64,000 bases of DNA from Lithospermum erythrorhizon (taxonomy: Eukaryota > Streptophyta > Magnoliopsida > Boraginales > Boraginaceae): contig JADFUC010000758.1 in assembly GCA_019722365.1 (NCBI GenBank), positions 1,922,001 through 1,986,000 of the forward strand. The letters run 5' to 3'. The notes under the pieces were generated by a model that was given only the letters and a program-made list of their open reading frames with translations, did not search any database and had not been told where the DNA came from. Shown here in pieces: positions 12,134 through 26,537 of the stretch; the stretch's first letter is position 1, and every line of letters begins with the position of its first letter. Position numbers and translations under genes: made by a program.

Positions 12134-15052
12134 TTATGTTTTTGCAATTGCGTTCTTTAATTTTTGAAGCTGCAATATGTTATGGGATGAAACATCAATA
12201 ATTTATAAAAAATCACGTCTGCTAGAAGCTCTAAAGGCAATTAAATGACCAAGAAACTTAATCCATAGAACTGTAATTTGGCTGCAAATTGTAACTTGAC
12301 AATAAGTTTCAGATGAATGAACCAGCATTTTTGTCTACTCAATTAAACGAAGATATAGAACTTGATATGTGGAAAGATTGGAAAATTTCAAAAGAAAATA
12401 ATAATAAAATATCTAAACAACTAGAATATGAGTGCAGCTTTCGTCTCTTGAGAACCTAGTTCAAATACAAATACTCACCATGGCCAAAACAATTTTAATC
12501 TTTCCATGAAGTGGTTTTCATCTGCCATTGCTAGACTAAGCAACAGATGTATATTCAGCAACAACAAAGTTCTGTCCACTTACAAAAAGGAGGAGATCGA
12601 AGATATAGTCACAAGCATGATAGCACATTCAGAGACCAGAATCATAATTAATAGCAGAGAATAATCCGGCACAGTATCAGGGTCATTTTTCACTAGATAT
12701 CTTAACGGAAGTGTACCTTTGCAAGTGAACAAGGAAAGGAGTCCACCAACCTATCAGCTCCGCGATAGAGCTGAAAGTAAGGCAGAACTCTTACATTCAA
12801 GCTTTTGCACAAGGACTTATTCTCATCAAAATTCACCTTCAGGAATATAATCTCTGGGTGTGCTTCAGCAATCTTACATATCTGTTATACAAAATACAGC
12901 ATAATCAAGCACCAACTCAGTACATACAACAATTTGGCAATATGAAGAGAATAATGAATTTCTAATGAAAAAAAGAGCACACACACACAAACAAGAATTA
13001 GATTCACTGTAGATACAGGAGTCAATTCTTAGATTTCTAATGTCAAGCACCTGTAAGTAACCACTATAGTTCTTCAACAAAATCCATCTCCTACTCATAT
13101 GATAAAAACATGGTGATGTTCTTGTCTAAAATATCATCTTCCATAATTCTCACCATATGCTTTGTCCTTATGTTATTCTACATTAAAAAAGGGCACACCT
13201 ACATGGGTACTTGCCATGAAGGTGGCAAGGTTACATATATGTATATACACAATCATATCTGATAAAAAAAAACACCACGTTTCTTCATGTTATCAATCCA
13301 TGAATGGAGGAATTTATAATAGGCCAGATAACTATATTGCCATGGATATACTCGGTGAAATCCTTAAGATATAGCAACATGGGAGCTATCACATACATGT
13401 TTGTTAGGACTTATTAAGCATGTGAGCTAGTAATCAATTGAAGAAGCATATATGGAATTAAAGGCTAAGAGCTATCAGGCCTAAGAACGAGGTTAAAGAT
13501 AGCATAAGAATGAGTTTAAAGAGACCACTCTTTTTTGCAAACATTCTTAATAATCCCTATCCAACTTGATGTGTCCTTTAAGCACATAGTTCTCACGATG
13601 CAACAAGGGAAGTTACCGTTTAACTCATCCAGAGAAAGGAGATTCCAACAAGGAAACATAAAGCAGGTTGGTTCTTGAGCAAACATAACTAGGCAAAGTG
13701 GATAGTGCAAAACTAATTACAATAGTGATCAGTCATTTTACCACTACTCTTAGCGCAAGGTCTTTAAAAAGTCTTTTTGAGTGTTCGCATCACACCTAAC
13801 TGAACATAGGCCTGGACTCGTGCTTTCTGAAGATAATAAGGACATTCCAAAAGGAAAAGAAAGGACTCAACTAAGCAGTCTCTCAGCTCAACTCACAAGC
13901 GGAGGCATAATACAACACTCTGGACTAAATCCGACACAAATCAATATTTAAAAATCCACCCTACAACTCACTACACATTTAGAATGCTAATAATCAATCC
14001 AATATATGATCATGAATATCCTTGCACCTTACACAATGTTAATCCATTCATTCACTAGAGCTCAACCAATTCAAAACAACTCATCGAAACCAATACCCGA
14101 ATTCCCGACCATCATTATCCTCAACTTACATATAAAAGATCAACACTTATTTGCATAAGAACAAGGCCAACCTCAAAGTTTCACCACATAATAATAATGC
14201 AGAAAAGGATAAAAAGGTCTGACCTTTGGGAACAATGCTCTACAAGAAGCACACCATGTACCATAAAATTCCACAATAACCAACCTATCTCCAGCTTGAC
14301 TTAAAGCCTCAAGAAACTGTTCAGTCGACCGAATCTCAATCATATTCGGTCCACCATTCTTTTCCCACCATTTTGGGACACCAACTTCATCTGCTGTTGC
14401 AAAAACCTGCTAATTCAATAAGCAATAAAAAACCCCACAATTTTTTTAACTGTTAAACACGTTTCAAATTCGGAAAAAGCCTCTTTTATCACATGGGTAA
14501 GGCTGTACTGGCCGAATCAGGTTTTTATATCATACTTATAAGAAAAAATATAAAAATTTAGGAATAGCGAACAACATAATTTTTAAAATAATAACTATAG
14601 TTTTTGAAAAAATGTTTAATAAAATTAATTTTTTCGAAATATTAAGGGCGGCCCCATACCCTCTAGTTCCTCCATTGGCTGCGTACTATGTTACCCCTAT
14701 CCCGATATTGGGACAATCTAAACACATTTACTATAATATGAAGAATTCTTGATTTTACCTTGAGAGAAATGAAGTTGCTGGTACTAAACTTTATTACATG
14801 TTTGGTTGAAGAGGAAGCTAGAACACTAGGATCAAATGAACATATTTTGCTTCTTGAATCAAATAAGGGTTTAATATTGTAGCATTGTTGAATTGAATTT
14901 GATCCAAAAGATGAGCTTTTTACATATACACCATTTTGGGGAATTGAGGGGCTTCTCACCATGATTTTCAGTTTAAAATATTTTTTTTTAAAAGCATAAA
15001 AATTTTGGTTTGTGGCTGCTTTGTTATTGGGCACCTGGGCTACTTGTATCAT
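12134..15052 (-). CDS. Plastid-type atypical thioredoxin (ACHT / thioredoxin-like 2)
   Basis: Four exons on the minus strand: 15052-14759, 14406-14224, 12881-12717 and 12169-12134. All introns are GT-AG and in phase 0. The joined protein is 225 residues, close to the family's usual size. Residues 1 to about 95 would be a transit-peptide-like leader. The thioredoxin fold follows, with the redox motif [11 protein letters not shown] in exon 2 (cysteines at about 150 and 153) and the conserved [19 protein letters not shown] block in exon 3, then RGAD and CSLAK. An in-frame stop lies two codons before ATG 15052; a second Met at residue 31 is an alternative start. Known family role: plastid thiol oxidoreductases that pass oxidising or reducing equivalents to targets such as 2-Cys peroxiredoxin. 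Exon 4 is very short and ends soon after the AIAK helix next to an A5 run; one base fewer would extend the frame by about seven codons. Which ACHT paralogue this is cannot be decided. Confidence 0.9.
14490..14720. repeat. Small retroposon-like fragments in thioredoxin intron 1
   Basis: Pieces such as GGTAAGGCTGTACT (about 14499) and GGCTGCGTACTATGTTACCC (about 14678) resemble a sequence at 57.77 kb, GGTAAGGCTGCATACTATCC. Both look like the body of a dispersed plant SINE-like element. Assignment rests on this internal resemblance only. Confidence 0.35.
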
Positions 15053-15059
15053 TACTTTA

Positions 15060-18000
15060 ATAATTTTATGATGTATTTTAGGTTTGTTTTAAGAAGATAA
15101 AATGTTTAATCGGTGTTGAATGAAAATAATTGATCTACTTCCTAGTATTGAATTGTGTATAATTCTTAAGATTGGAGTTTACATGTCGCCAATAATGGTA
15201 ATTTGTGGGAAAAAATTACATGCAAGGCAATTTATTGTGTAGAGTACATATTACGATTTTGTCCTATTATTATTAATAAGCGAAAATGGAGTCATGTGTT
15301 TAATATGATAGTATTTCCCTGCAGTGTAAGGGTCTGTGAAAATAATAATATATGAAATTTGTGTAGTCTCTTGATGTCTAGAGGTTATTGGTATCACGTT
15401 AAGTTCTTGAGAGCGATAATGGGTGATATGCCCTCGATTTGATGGTGTGAAACTTGCCCCAAATCCCATGTAATGTGTGGGGAGTATAGTATGGTGTGGT
15501 TTGGTGACTTGTGGTTATATCACAGATTGATGATCAACATTTGGAGCGATTCGTTGGTCGAGATTTTTTTAATGTCGTTTTTATCGAGAACATAATATAT
15601 CGATTCAGGTGTGGTATTAATATATGGCCAGTGGCTTCGATCTCGACTTGTAAATGCATCCTGGATTTCACAACCTTTTAGCAACGATGCGCGATTCCAC
15701 TTGAACTAGAACACAATAAAGACTTGAGTTAAAATGTATCAATACGTGATTATATAAGTAATTCTAGTAATGTAGAATGACTTATAATTCGGCTGTGATG
15801 TTGAAATTTTTGTGCGATAAATCATCGATATGCCATGGCGGAGAAGGCAGAAACATATATAATCAACAGATTTGTACTTTTCTTGATTACACATATCAAG
15901 AATAATAATTATTATTAGATTTGCTTTCTATAGGTGGTGGCGTCATGAAGATTTTTTAAGCATCTTGATCAAAGGTATATAATATATTCAAAAGTTGAAT
16001 ACTCGACTTCAAATGATATCAATTTTTACCATTTAGTTCATCAAAATAAATAATTATTTTTTGTTATTTACTATTCACGGTTTTTGTTCTGGCGTGCATT
16101 AATAACATGACGAAAGTAGCTCTCGATCCTCGACTTATAGGCATCGCTGATTCATTTGCCTTGGATGATGTTCAGTCGATAACGATACACAGTCATGTTC
16201 GGAATTCTAGGGATGTACTAATTATATGGAGTGGTTTAGTGGTTATGTTCGGTCGATAACTTGGGCTCGCGTGATAATTATTTCCTTACAATGATCCTGA
16301 TGTCGTCCCGGCCATCGCCCATGCGTATTAAATTAATTATCTTTTTATTAGGCGTAATTTATTATAGCATTATCCACAAATATGCTGAAGCTTGTATTGT
16401 CGCGGTGCCGCTCTGCTGAAGGTGAATATGTAATGATGATGCTATCGATGTATGATCATTTAAGGGAGGTTTGATTAACACCATCGACTTGTTGTTCCTC
16501 ACCGGATTGATATGAGTAAATCATATTGTCGAACAATATAGTATTTAAGTACTGTTGAACAACTGACAACTTATGAGCTTTTGTTTAAAGTACTTTAATT
16601 AATTTTTATTATTTTGCCATGAAATTGTAGGTGAAATTAGTTATATTTGTTACATTTAATGTGCCTGACGTAAGTTGGTTAATTGACACAAATAGGTATT
16701 AGAAACATAACCATTGTGTAACTAAATAAATTATCTTTTTAAAATTAAACGTACATCTAAATCTGAGCTTGGCGTGATGTCACGTTTAAGGGCGTATTGG
16801 GACATTTTCGAATGATTTTTAAATCCCAGGGTAATTGCATCGGCAGGTGGGTAGAAGTTAAGTGCGTCGAGATTGTATGTTAGGACCTGGAAATATGCGA
16901 CAATATCATGTGACGATTCACCACGAGGAATCACCTGCGATACGTAATAAGGTGTTTGGGGAGTGTCGATTGATATTAAGTCCCGATTAATTGCATCAAA
17001 GAGTCGGTAGAGTTAGTGAATCAAAGATATAAATGAGACTTAGAAATCCGACAACGTGTTTATGCGGCATTTCCGGCGGTATATAGGTGTTGATTATACA
17101 TGACAATATTTTGTGTAACCTGGTACACCACGAGATAATGTTGAAATGTTTACAAAATTTTGCACGTGTTACACACGATATAAAGATTTAAGATTCACTT
17201 TTACATGATATAAAGTTAACATAGCGGCATATGGTATAATATCATTATATTAGTCAATTGAATGGAAACACAATTTAATATCATAGAATCATAAAATAAA
17301 ACTACACTTTTCATAATCAGTTTTAGTAATTAAAACTACACTTTTGTAATCATAAAAATAAATTTACAAATCATTGAAGACATTTTCTTGCCTCTAAAGT
17401 TCTTTCTTATGCTTGATTGTCATGATCTTATTCGGTGATGTGTTCGGCATTGAAACCTTCTTCTAATCATGTAGTGTCTTTGTCTTGGAATATCCTTATT
17501 TTTTATCCACATATTTTGTATAATTTTGTGGAATTTCTCTCTGTCCTTTTGTACTTCTTCTTTTCGATTCTTGTCTTTTTTATGGCACCTAAATATCTTG
17601 TACCTCTTCATTTGTCCAATTAATATCTTGCCTCAGGTGACCGAGCTTCCTTTCTTTGGTTTTAATCTTATCAGTCCTGTCTTTCCTTGAAGAATTCAGC
17701 ACATAATGAAATCATCATCTTCTAGATAAGCAATGGGTCTGTATAAAGGCCAATCATTAAACATACTTACAATTCCTTTTCATATAGCTTTGAGTTTCAT
17801 TATTTTACGCTGCAGTCCATAAATGACTTTTGAAACAAATGATTTTGATTCATCCCCATATGCCATGAGGAAATACGCATGAATTTTGTCGGCCTTGCAT
17901 GCTTTAACACATACTTATCATAACTTATAATCCCAACCAAATATTTGCAACACACGAAAAAGAAAAATCAATGAGACGATAAACTAGATCAAATTTAAAA

Positions 18001-19890
18001 TGGCCATCAAGTATAAAAGAAAAAGAAAAGAAAATAAAATAAAAACAATTCAATTGTGAGTTAGAAGCTATACCAATTTGGTTGAATGATGAAAGTCTGC
18101 GGCGGTGAATGTGAGCCCAACACGGCGAATAATAGTCTAGTATTTGATTGGAAGTTCTTGAAGTAAATATTTTCTAGTAATACCATGTTTTTTCGAGTTA
18201 GTTTAATTTGAATGAACTATACTTTTGAATAAATGCATTTCTATATATTTTCCATGGATTTGTTATAGAGTACTAAAAAACCTTTCATGTTCTTAAACTA
18301 CACATTCACATTTTATAGTATTAAAGTATACATGTGCATGCATTGTTTGTTTCATATTCTTTATACTATTAAGTACTCTTTGACCTTCCATATTCAATTC
18401 TACATTTGTTATAGTGTGCCAGTCGCTGTGACAAGCGTAATAATAGTGTGTTAAGGATCATGCGACACGATGAAATATTTTAGATAATAACATTGAGCGT
18501 AATATACTCATGCGGATATTTTAATAATACTAACTTTATTCATTGAACAAATAAAAAGTACAATTATTTCATCCACAATGAGGGACCCTGACTAAAGAGC
18601 TAACATAGCTAATTTAAACATAAATGGGTGTTTTTCTACCGCGTTGTTTCATGTCGAACATTTCAGTGAACTCATCGGGATTGTCTTATATTGTTCCTCG
18701 TTAACCTTGAGCGTAAAGCAAGTCCCCGCGCCCAATGTCTATATGCGTTCCGGTAAGGCAAGAGTCCGCCCGCCCATTTGGTGAAAACATTTTTCTTCAT
18801 TAGCCTTTTCTTTTCTTTCTCGATCATGACATCAAATGGTCGAATAAAACAATATTTCTTTGCCTTCAATATCTCCGGACATTTTCAATAAAGATCGAAG
18901 GTATTTGAAATTTCTTTTCCCGGTGTCGTCGGTTAGCGGACTACTGCAAAAACTCTAACTTTGACAGTTTCCGCCAGCCTCTTCTTATTCATTTTACTTC
19001 TTTTAGGCAGGTATTGCATATTTGTTTGAGTTGGATTATTTGTAAAATTAATAATAGGGATTGTTGGTGTGAAAAATATATATAATTAGTAGGTCCCTAT
19101 TTATAGAGATGAAGTGAAGGGCAGTTTGAAATTTTGATGACAATTATATGACTATTTTAGTGTTACCTTTATCAAATTTTTTGATAAAGTACACACACAA
19201 ACTATGTGATCAGCTGTCAGGAAATAAAAGATCGAGCGCATAAATTGTGCATGAATTTACCATGTAATTCATATATAATACGTTATTGAAGTCCTGACAC
19301 CTATACATTTGTTTTTTATACACATACACGATATCGTGGTCATATAAATAAGCGACTACATTGAAAACTTTATAAGCTATAAGAAAATTTAATTTAACAC
19401 CTATATTTTTTAGTGATTATATTTTATTTTTATTTATTTTCTAATTAATTATGATGCGTGGTTATTCAACTTTTGGTTAAAAGTACAAACTTATAAAAAT
19501 AACTTAAACTATGTCAATCAATTCAATCAAATATATTTTTATTGATTATGTTTTATTTATATTTATTACTTACTAAAATTAAATTATGATGTGTGGTTAA
19601 GATTAGTTACACTAGTTGATACTCCGTATAAGAGAATACGTAGGCATCCATAAAATAACCTTGCGAGTGACAAGAAAAACAAACAAAATACTTGTGTGTT
19701 AATGTCTATAAAATGTCTGATAAGCAGCATGATAGTTTAAAAGATCTTCAATAAATCAATTATGCAGCTTTACAAACTTCAAAAATCAAAACTACAAACA
19801 AAGGCTGATAATACGCAAACCTGACTATTCACTACACATTACAATGAAGAAATTTGATCCCTGGTAATTGAAGTTGCTCATTTGTGCTTT
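15060..19890. other. Intergenic spacer with degraded unidentified coding-like patches
   Basis: No intact gene. Patches with more GC and longer minus-strand frames lie at about 16.73-17.15 kb, 17.40-17.62 kb and 18.60-18.99 kb. The last two read in alternating frames on the minus strand, as expected for frame-shifted relics. A phrase like WTNEEVQDI near 17.62 kb loosely recalls a Myb/trihelix-like start, but this is too weak to name. The rest is AT-rich. Confidence 0.4.
19415..19600. repeat. Diverged direct duplication of an AT-rich segment
   Basis: Segments starting near 19415 and 19541 share the order ATTAT-TTTTATTT, a (TTTA)-rich run, then AATTATGATG-GTGGTTA. They are about 125 bp apart. 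No function suggested. Confidence 0.5.
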
Positions 19891-19892
19891 CA

Positions 19893-21887
19893 TTACAATG
19901 TGGGGATAGACTTTGAACGAATGAATTGTTTGAGAATGGCCTTCTCCTCGTCGATGCACTTCCTTTCTTCGGCATCTCTAGGCTTAATTTTCCTCTTCTC
20001 CTCCAATAACCATTTAAAAAGCTCACGTTGTTGTTCCTCTGGAATAGGCTGACGTGGCTTAGGAGGTTCGACTATTGGGAGAGAGGCCACAGGCGTTTCT
20101 GTACCAGCAGCATTTACAACTGTGGCTGGACCAGAAGAATTAGAAACATCTTTTACTTCTTCGTCTGGCCCAACATCTTTCTTTTTTGTCCTCATGAAAA
20201 GGTAAGCTGCAAGAAGATATCTCTCCGATCAGATCTCATGGTTTTCAATATAATTTTCAAGTGATAACATGAGCTACCTATCGAGTCTAACAGTACTTAA
20301 TATTTATCTTGAGCAAGAAATAAGCTTAAAATCTATGTTTCGGATTTCTGAAATAAGGAAGCAGCATATTAAAATGAAAAAATGACGGATATTGGGATAG
20401 AGTGCATAACGGTGAATGTATTAGCACAAAGGAGTAAAAGAAGATAAACTAAAGTTCTATCCGCACATAATACTATACTATAAACCCGACTTTCCAAATT
20501 AATAGCAAATAGTACTCTGTAGAAACATAGAATGTGCAATCTTGTTGGACATGGTCCGAGCTGAAGCTCCCTATATTTCAATACTTCAACATGCATATAC
20601 AGGGTAGACAATGACTTAGCATTAAGGACCATGTCCAACAAGATTTAATTAGTAATTCAATTCGAATGGTGCTCTTTCCCTAACAAGATCAGGAAACAAA
20701 ATGCAACTTCTCAAATCGAAGCACCACAAACAAACTTGCATCATCTCTTACAATACCATATTTCCAAGAGGCCATCCTCCATCTACACCATCTGCCTATC
20801 ATCATTTCATCCATCACATGCCTACCTCTGTAAACCTTAGTATCACTCACTAATCAGAAACCGTTCGAGCAAGGTAATAAAAAGGTACTCCCACGTATCC
20901 ACCAAGTTCCAATTTCTCGACTTACATAGTCTTATATTGCTATCAATATAAATTGCTATGAATTCCTTATTTCATGTGTCTATGATCAATCAAATCACGA
21001 AAACTATAGACGACATGGATAAAAACAGTAGAACCTTATTAACAAAACAACTTAAAACATTCAAGAAGTCTCTTAAGGTACTTCCCAAAATGCTTTGTTC
21101 GAAGTTATTTTTGCATATCAGTACTACCTCCATCCTAAAGGACCGTCAAGTTTGATTTTCAATTAAATTCAAATATTCCGGTCGAACTCCAAATCGAACA
21201 TGGAAGCCTTCGAATCAAACCTCGAAACCTTCGAACCAACCGAATCCAACCTCAATTTTTTCGATTGGTGCAAACCTCGAGTCAAACCGAACATAAAGAT
21301 TGTGAGCCCCAGAGTTCATATGTAGTACATTTGAAAAATTAGGAGAGTTCATTATTATATGTCTGGGAGAACAACTCCATTTCTTAATTGGTTTTAAATG
21401 ATGACTAGTTGAGCTTAGGCTGTATCTTAGTGGTTTTAAAATGATGACTATTGTGTAAATTAGCGATTAGTAAATTTTACCTGAAATATACAGAAATCAT
21501 ATTGAGCGCTCAAGTTGAAATTAGTTTACGTACGTTAATACAATGCATCAAAAGCTATATGTAATTAAATTTTATAGTTAAATAGAATTATTGACACAAA
21601 CCTCCGACGGATATATTAACAACAATGAGAAGAGGCCAAAGGGCAATCAAAACGGAGTCTTTAATACAAGCTCGGCTGGAGCCGAATGAGGAGCCGATGA
21701 TGGAGGTGGCGTTGGTTGTTCAACTTGCTTCAGCTGTGCTGTAACATTAGCAGTACATACAAATTACACGAATAATTAATTAATTGTTACATATATGACC
21801 AACAAATTATTGTTACGAAATGGATATAAAAACGTATTGGTTACATTTTTTGGGCTTGTTCACTAGAAGCTTCGGTGGTTCGCTCAT
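19893..21887 (-). CDS. Small single-pass membrane protein, OMP24-like, with a frame break
   Basis: Minus strand, three exons: 21887-21845 (starts ATG, MSEPPKLLVNKPKK), 21738-21602 and 20206-19893, with GT-AG borders. Exon 2 first encodes a Pro-rich stretch (VEQPTPPPSSAPHS). In a different frame it then encodes a hydrophobic segment, ALWPLLIVVNISV, that joins correctly to exon 3 (AYLFMRTKKKD). Exon 3 ends in a charged helix, LFKWLLEEKRKIKPRD, and IRSKSIPTL. One base is missing between the two frames, so as written translation stops before the membrane helix. Total would be about 164 residues. From memory the helix plus basic flank and the conserved C-terminus recall the plant OMP24-like chloroplast outer-envelope proteins; the symbol is left blank because I am not certain. 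The long clean exon 3 argues that the gene is real and that the break is either recent or a sequence error. Confidence 0.6.
20538..20645. repeat. Perfect 20-bp inverted repeat with 68-nt loop
   Basis: AATCTTGTTGGACATGGTCC at 20538-20557 is mirrored exactly by its reverse complement at 20626-20645. It lies in intron 2 of the OMP24-like gene. The loop shows no obvious transposon ends. It could be a folded intronic RNA, a miRNA-like hairpin or a small foldback element. Confidence 0.85.
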
Positions 21888-23716
21888 TTCTGCTGCGATC
21901 GGGTCTTCGATTAAGTTCCGTAATACTAACCTAAATTATCTACTGATACCGGTTTAATTGATTATCCCCAATAAAAATTTATTAAGTTGTTAAATATGAA
22001 TGTTAAGTTTGACTTTTCGTAATAAATTATCATTTAAAATTGTCCAACACTTATTTTTTATATGATTTTTCAGTTTTATTAAAATTTTGGGACAAATATT
22101 TGATGACTTGAATTTTAATAAAATATTTGGATGAGTTAATATTTGAATTAAATATATTTGTTTGAAATTTCTTTGAAATTCAAGGATTATCTCGAAAATG
22201 AGTGTTGAATGATTTCACGTTTGCCAATTGTATAAAATAATTTAACGTCAGATTTGACGAAATGATCGAGTGGGATAATTTTAAATATGTGTATGAGTAA
22301 GAATTGATTTTTTTGAAAGCTGTATATGATTTGTTGGCGTTTGATCGAACATGTCGTTAACCTATTAATTCTTCTGTGTTTCAAATTAATTGATTCTCTT
22401 CTTTTTGAGCATCGCTTTGTCGTTAATTCTTAGCATATATTATGAAAAATTATAATAAAATAATATTATCAAAATATTTTTAAAAACTAATTCAATAATA
22501 TTAATTTTATATTTTTTTAAATTAGGTTATAAAATATAATTTACAATAAGCCTGAAAATCTTAAGCGACGATTAATTTAAAATGAAGATTGTATTATTCT
22601 TTCGGTCTTTCAGTCTTTTCGGTGTGCCTCTATAATGCGTTGGAGGTGCGTCCACGAATCACTGACAAATGATGGTGCAAAAGGTGTCAGTTTCACACAT
22701 CACACACTAGCCAATGTTCAGGACAACTATTCTACTGTTGATATCTTTATGGTGTTACAAATCTTAGATTTGGATTTTATTATTATTATTACTTTCTCCA
22801 TTAATTTAATAAAATTTAAATTCATTTAATTTTTTCCTATTTTTTTATTATTTAATTTGATAAAATAGAACCTTCAAAAGAAAATTCTATTTTAGAAAAA
22901 AAAATTCTTAAAAATAGAAGAATGAAAGAATGTATGTTGAATTGAAGCCAAGTTAAACTCTTTGGCGAAGGGCGATCGAGGACTATTAGGGGCTTGATTG
23001 GTCTGACCTAGAGTCGGAGAAAAGTGAGTTAAGAAAGAATTCGGGACTTAAGTGGATTTCAACAGTCTTGTGCAATTACCATGTGAGGTTTGGCTTTTAA
23101 AGTGGTTTTGCGATGGATTTTTGGCCATGGTTTACTATTATGTTTAGGTTTTTACACATGGATCTCTATAATCTATATATATATGAGCGTGCATGATGTC
23201 TACATGATTATTATTGGAAACAACTAATACTTTAATGATTGTTAAATCAGCGCTTGCCTTAGGTATAATATATGAAAAATTATTCTTGTGTTAGAATTAG
23301 TAGTTTATTATATTTGATGAGGTTGAAAAAGTAAGTATGAGAGAGATTGAGAAGCGTGTATGAGAGAGACTTGTCTTATCAGGTTTCGTCACGAAAAACA
23401 TTTGGCCAATTAAGTTAAGTAAGTTCTGTGATATATAACAATCTACATGATAGTATTATTAATATATAGTTCTGTGGTAGAATGTCACGCTATTAAAGAG
23501 ATGCATATATCTATTTCCTTTTGTTATTATTCGATCTGAATGATATCTATTTATTATTAAGCATAAATTATATCAATAATGTGTATTCATAACATATTAT
23601 TATTAATCTATATTCTATTGAACTACATATCAATATATATATATTGCGATATATGCATATATTAATGTAATTGAGTTTTTTAACCATATAATCCGTAACT
23701 TCTTTTTTCTAACTAC

Positions 23717-23895
23717 CAATTATCTGGTTAGCTGAGAGATATGTCAAAAGGAAGAAATGATGTCAATAACTTGACAAAAAAAAGAGATGAGGATACTTAT
23801 CAATTATCTAGTTAGCTGAGGCCTTATGTCAAAAGAAGGAAAATGATGTAATGTCCAAGACATCCTACAAAAATAGATGAGGATACTTATTGATA
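23717..23895. repeat. Two-copy tandem duplication, period about 84 bp
   Basis: The segment beginning CAATTATCTGGTTAGCTGAG (23717) recurs at 23801 with one change, and both copies end in GATGAGGATACTTAT. Small indels separate the copies. Confidence 0.75.
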
Positions 23896-26537
23896 TGGGA
23901 ATGATTATGTTTTTTTATCGATGAAAAGAGAGTATTTACATCGGTTTATTTAAAAACATTAGAAATTGAAATTGTAAAATGATAAAAATGAGGCTACGTC
24001 GGTACTCACTGCAAATTGGGTGGCCTTGTATTAAAATTGATATTAATCTTATTAAATTTATACCATATTTTGTTGTTGTTATCTTTCTACCATCTTGATT
24101 ATACCCACTATTTTACCCTTTTTTCTCTCATGCAAATTTATTAGCGTATTTGAAATAATGTTAATTTACCGATTGGGTGAATAATAGAAAAAGCGTTAAG
24201 AAGCGTCACGTAAAGAGTGAATCAAAAAAAAAAAAGTAGCGGTGTGAATAAAATTTTAGGAAAATTATATAGGGGCCCGATAATCTTTCTAAATACGCTT
24301 GAAAAATGACTTGCATTAAAACTCAATGTTTTTAGTTACTTAACGGACATCCGTAATTTGAGCGCTTATTTTACTGTTCCATGACGTGTCTTGTTTCATA
24401 CAGAGTACATAATTCCCAAGGTCTGGTGGGAATTATATATATACCAAAGAGTTTAGACAAAGCAGTATATAAATTTGATAACATATAAATTCGATATTTT
24501 TACAAGTGCAACAACTCCATCATAAAATCCACATATCCAATAATCCAAAGTATAAAAAGTTATAGAATTTGATTTGGCGCACCTACGGTGAAGTATTTCA
24601 AGATCGTCGTATTTGGTATAGGTTCAACTTAGTGGTACGAGAGGTTGAGCCGTAGCTTGTTAGTTTAAATTAGGAAATAAATCTACACACTTTTAACCGA
24701 ATAAGGATTAATAAATAAACTAGTTATTATTAATAATTAATTATAAACAAATTGGGTTTCCGCTAAAAGTGAGCTTATTTCATATATTTACTATATATAA
24801 AGAAAATAATTGTAGGTAGTTATTTGGTTTCACAAAAAAACTTTGCCATTTGTACCATTTTTAACTTTAAACTTTTTAATTTAGGACAATTAATTTGAGA
24901 TTATTTTATAATTTCATATAATTGAAAGTTAATACTATATATTTAAAAATTGAAATAAGAATATAATAAATATCTATCGATAGCTTACGTGTATATGTAG
25001 GCAATTTGGGTGGTGTCATGTAAATTAGGAGCGCCTGGGAATTATGTAATGTGTAGAAAACGTATAGAAAAAATTAATTTACTGTAACCGATGCTGTAGC
25101 TCAATGTAAATGGAGAATTTTCATAATAGGATATCGAGTTCGTGTTTTTCTACAAATAATTTTATCTTTTATATTTACTCCTTTTTATATATTTCCCTAC
25201 TAATTTTTACATTTACTCCTTTTTATATGTTTTTCTATCAATTTTATATTCGATGAGGACATTATATATTCGAAATGCATTCTATCATTTTGTTGAAGTG
25301 TAATTTGGTATCGTATTATTTTATTATATGACAGAAAAATATTTATATATTAGCTACTTATAATTTTAAGTTATATATATACTTTTATTTCATATGATAT
25401 GTAATGTCATCTGCAACGTGTATGAAATTACTAGTTATCATTAATAGGAGTAATTTAAAACATAAGACCTTAGTGTTTAAGCGCCGTATGTATGCATTGA
25501 CTTGACAGGACTTATTATACCGTATTAGTTATATGTGCGCGATGCTACGCATGCAATTATTGTATTATTTTATAATAAAATTACGCAATGAAATAAATAA
25601 ATAAATTTAAAAAAAAAGCAAAGAAATAAGATGAAAAAGTTGCAGCCAGAAGAAAATAAAGATAGAGTTAGCAAAAGCCTTTTTATTTTCTCTTTGTGAT
25701 GTTATGGGTATTACGTAGTAGATAATATATCTTATATAATGAGGGTGGGTTGGTTCCTGAAATGAAAGCCACGTGTATTCCTATTTACTTTTCGATAATT
25801 TTTTTTTTATTTTAATTTCGTAGTAGCTTATTTGTGGTGTAGTCTAGCAGATAAGTCTAATATTAGCTTCTTCTTATAAATATTATCTCTAACTAAATGT
25901 CACTAAGTAATTATCCATGAATAAAATAAAAAAGTTGTTTCTGATCGCTTTATCTTTATTTTTATACATTATTGATTTTTTAAATCTTATTTCTTTTAGG
26001 TTTTTTTTAATTTTTTTCATTATAATTTTATAATAAAAATAATAAAATAATTTTACGAAACGTACGTATAACTAGTTTATAGTAGTAGTTTATGGGAGGC
26101 ATTATATTTAGAGTTCTGTTATATGAAGAAGAGTTACTATAAACAAAATAATAAAAAGAATATCGGAGATAAAATATAAAACTCGTTATTTGAACTGTAA
26201 TCAACTTTACATTCTAATATAGGATATCTATAGCATATTATAAAATGGAAACATGATAAATATAAACGTGAGTTATGTTATGTGTCAATTTTAAGCCAAT
26301 AAAGTATTTTAATGGATGATAATTTTTTAGTTTGATATTTGACATTTTATATATTTAACATTTGTCATCAAATTCATTTATAAGTTAGATTAAAATTTTA
26401 AAATAAAATTAGTTTGACACGTGCTACTATTATAATAAAATATTTATTAATAAAAACTATTACCTTGTTTAAAATAAATATTTTCATTTAATAGATGATA
26501 ATTAATATTTTTAAGTATTTTAAAAATATTTTATTTA

